From contig SLIC01000284.1 of assembly GCA_007135845.1 (NCBI GenBank), positions 1-6,425 on the forward strand: a stretch of 6,425 nt of DNA, given 5' to 3'. The notes beneath the pieces were generated by a model. It was not told the DNA's origin and did not search any database. It saw only the letters and a program-made list of their open reading frames with translations. Each line of letters begins with the position of its first letter. Positions within the stretch are counted from its first letter, which is position 1. Positions 5,936-6,425 of the stretch are shown here, one piece after another. Source of the stretch: Candidatus Brevefilum sp. Its GTDB lineage: Bacteria; Chloroflexota; Anaerolineae; Anaerolineales; Anaerolineaceae. A program made the translations under genes and the position numbers.

Positions 5936-6425
5936 TTATCTAATGATTTTCTCGTCATCCCGCCAATTTAAAGGGTTCAAATGAATATATTCAAGAAGAG
6001 CTTGAAAGTCTTTTTCGTTCCGAATAACGTGTTCATAATAATTTCGTTGCCATAGTTTTGCACCTGGTGTTTGCCGTAATATATTGACACGATGGGTCAC
6101 CTCTGATTTAAAAGACCGAATGATAGTGGGGATTGATCCTGAAATGGGTTTACCGAATTGCTCAACGTTATGATTGGTTGGTTGTAGGGGCACGGCATGC
6201 CGTGCCCCTACGAGCCGTGCCCCTACGAGTTTTATAATGCCATGGATATGGTTTGGCATAATGACAAAATCGTCGACAGATGCATGTGGAAAATGAGCAG
6301 GAATGGATTGCCAAACATCTTTAACGATGTTTCCGATTGGACTTAAACTGATTTCACCCAGAACGACATCACCAAATAACAATTCTCGGTTGGCAGTGAT
6401 CATCGTAAGAAAATATGCTCCCTCT
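5936..6425 (-). CDS. IS200-like Y1 (HUH) transposase, RAYT-like, 5' end outside window
   Basis: A single-strand DNA transposase-like protein of the Y1_Tnp group. The HUH metal-binding motif is seen in VIMPNHIHGII (His52 and His54, counted from the ATG at 6403). The probable catalytic Tyr is in LWQRNYYEHVIRNEKDFQ (Tyr122/Tyr123), followed by LLEYIHLNPLNW. The frame stays open past that ATG to the window edge and reads EGAYFLT before MITANRELLFG. Family members commonly begin with a GAYFVTICTQNR-like stretch, so the true start lies beyond 6425 and the Met at 6403 is internal. After the HUH motif is a repeat-encoded segment LVGARLVGARHAVPLQ, which is DNA-palindrome sequence translated in frame and not part of the fold. 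No stop or frameshift is visible, so the gene may be functional. It faces the serine hydrolase gene convergently. Whether it mobilises itself or is a domesticated REP-associated transposase cannot be decided here. Confidence 0.85.
   Translation of the reverse strand, partial: EGAYFLTMITANRELLFGDVVLGEISLSPIGNIVKDVWQSIPAHFPHASVDDFVIMPNHIHGIIKLVGARLVGARHAVPLQPTNHNVEQFGKPISGSIPTIIRSFKSEVTHRVNILRQTPGAKLWQRNYYEHVIRNEKDFQALLEYIHLNPLNWRDDEKIIR
6184..6211. repeat. Perfect 28-bp palindrome inside the transposase gene
   Basis: Arms GTAGGGGCACG (6184-6194) and CGTGCCCCTAC (6201-6211) flank the self-complementary centre GCATGC, so the whole 28 bp equals its own reverse complement. On the minus strand it encodes VGARHAVPL. 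Similar GTAGGGGC...GCCCCTAC palindromes are, to my knowledge, dispersed repeats in several bacterial genomes; copy number here is unknown. Confidence 0.9.
6200..6229. repeat. 15-bp tandem duplication overlapping the palindrome
   Basis: CCGTGCCCCTACGAG occurs at 6200-6214 and again exactly at 6215-6229. The first unit includes the right arm of the palindrome. Since 15 bp is five codons, the duplication keeps the transposase frame and yields the doubled peptide LVGAR-LVGAR. Confidence 0.9.

Noticed and set aside
6184..6229. CRISPR-like repeats
   Set aside because: Only two directly adjacent 15-bp units without spacers, inside a coding region; no array structure anywhere in the window.

Overview
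The window comes from a bacterium: it has Shine-Dalgarno sites, a lipoprotein signal and sigma70-type promoter elements. Its base composition is moderate, with clearly AT-richer intergenic DNA. The palindrome-bearing transposase (translating to VGARHAVPL-type repeats) and the long C-terminal tails on the metal permeases would suit an Anaerolineae-like Chloroflexota genome. That assignment is an impression from sequence style, not a demonstrated placement.

Layout, left to right. (1) 1-270 is the 3' end of a short-chain dehydrogenase gene, followed by a weak terminator-like hairpin. (2) 271-525 is an AT-rich regulatory region. It has a good promoter (TTGACT, 17 bp, TATTAT) overlapped and followed by two direct copies of a TTAG-N6-CTAA-type site resembling operators of DtxR/IdeR/MntR metalloregulators. 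(3) 526-4578 is a four-gene TroABCD/MntABC-type metal-ion ABC importer: substrate-binding lipoprotein, ATPase and two different ABC-3 permeases. The last three genes are packed tightly (3-bp gap, then an ATGA overlap). A perfect 17-bp inverted repeat sits between the binding-protein gene and the ATPase gene. (4) 4579-4847 is a spacer with small inverted repeats but no clear promoter or terminator. (5) 4848-5840 is a cytoplasmic serine hydrolase of the beta-lactamase/esterase (PF00144) family. (6) 5936-6425 (minus strand) is a Y1/HUH IS200-like (RAYT-like) transposase whose 5' end lies beyond the window. Inside its coding region are a perfect 28-bp palindrome and a 15-bp tandem duplication, both translated in frame.

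How the genes work together: the lipoprotein captures a divalent metal outside the membrane (His70, His137, His203 and Asp283, the TroA ligand pattern; there is no His-rich zinc loop). The two permeases form the channel and the ATPase drives import. The promoter arrangement predicts repression when the metal is plentiful. The most interesting point is that both permeases continue about 90 residues past the membrane domain. Each tail contains a histidine cluster followed by a winged-helix-like segment with an LTxxG motif, as in the N-terminal domain of DtxR/MntR repressors. This suggests a metal-sensing or regulatory domain built into the transporter. No separate metalloregulator gene is visible in the window.
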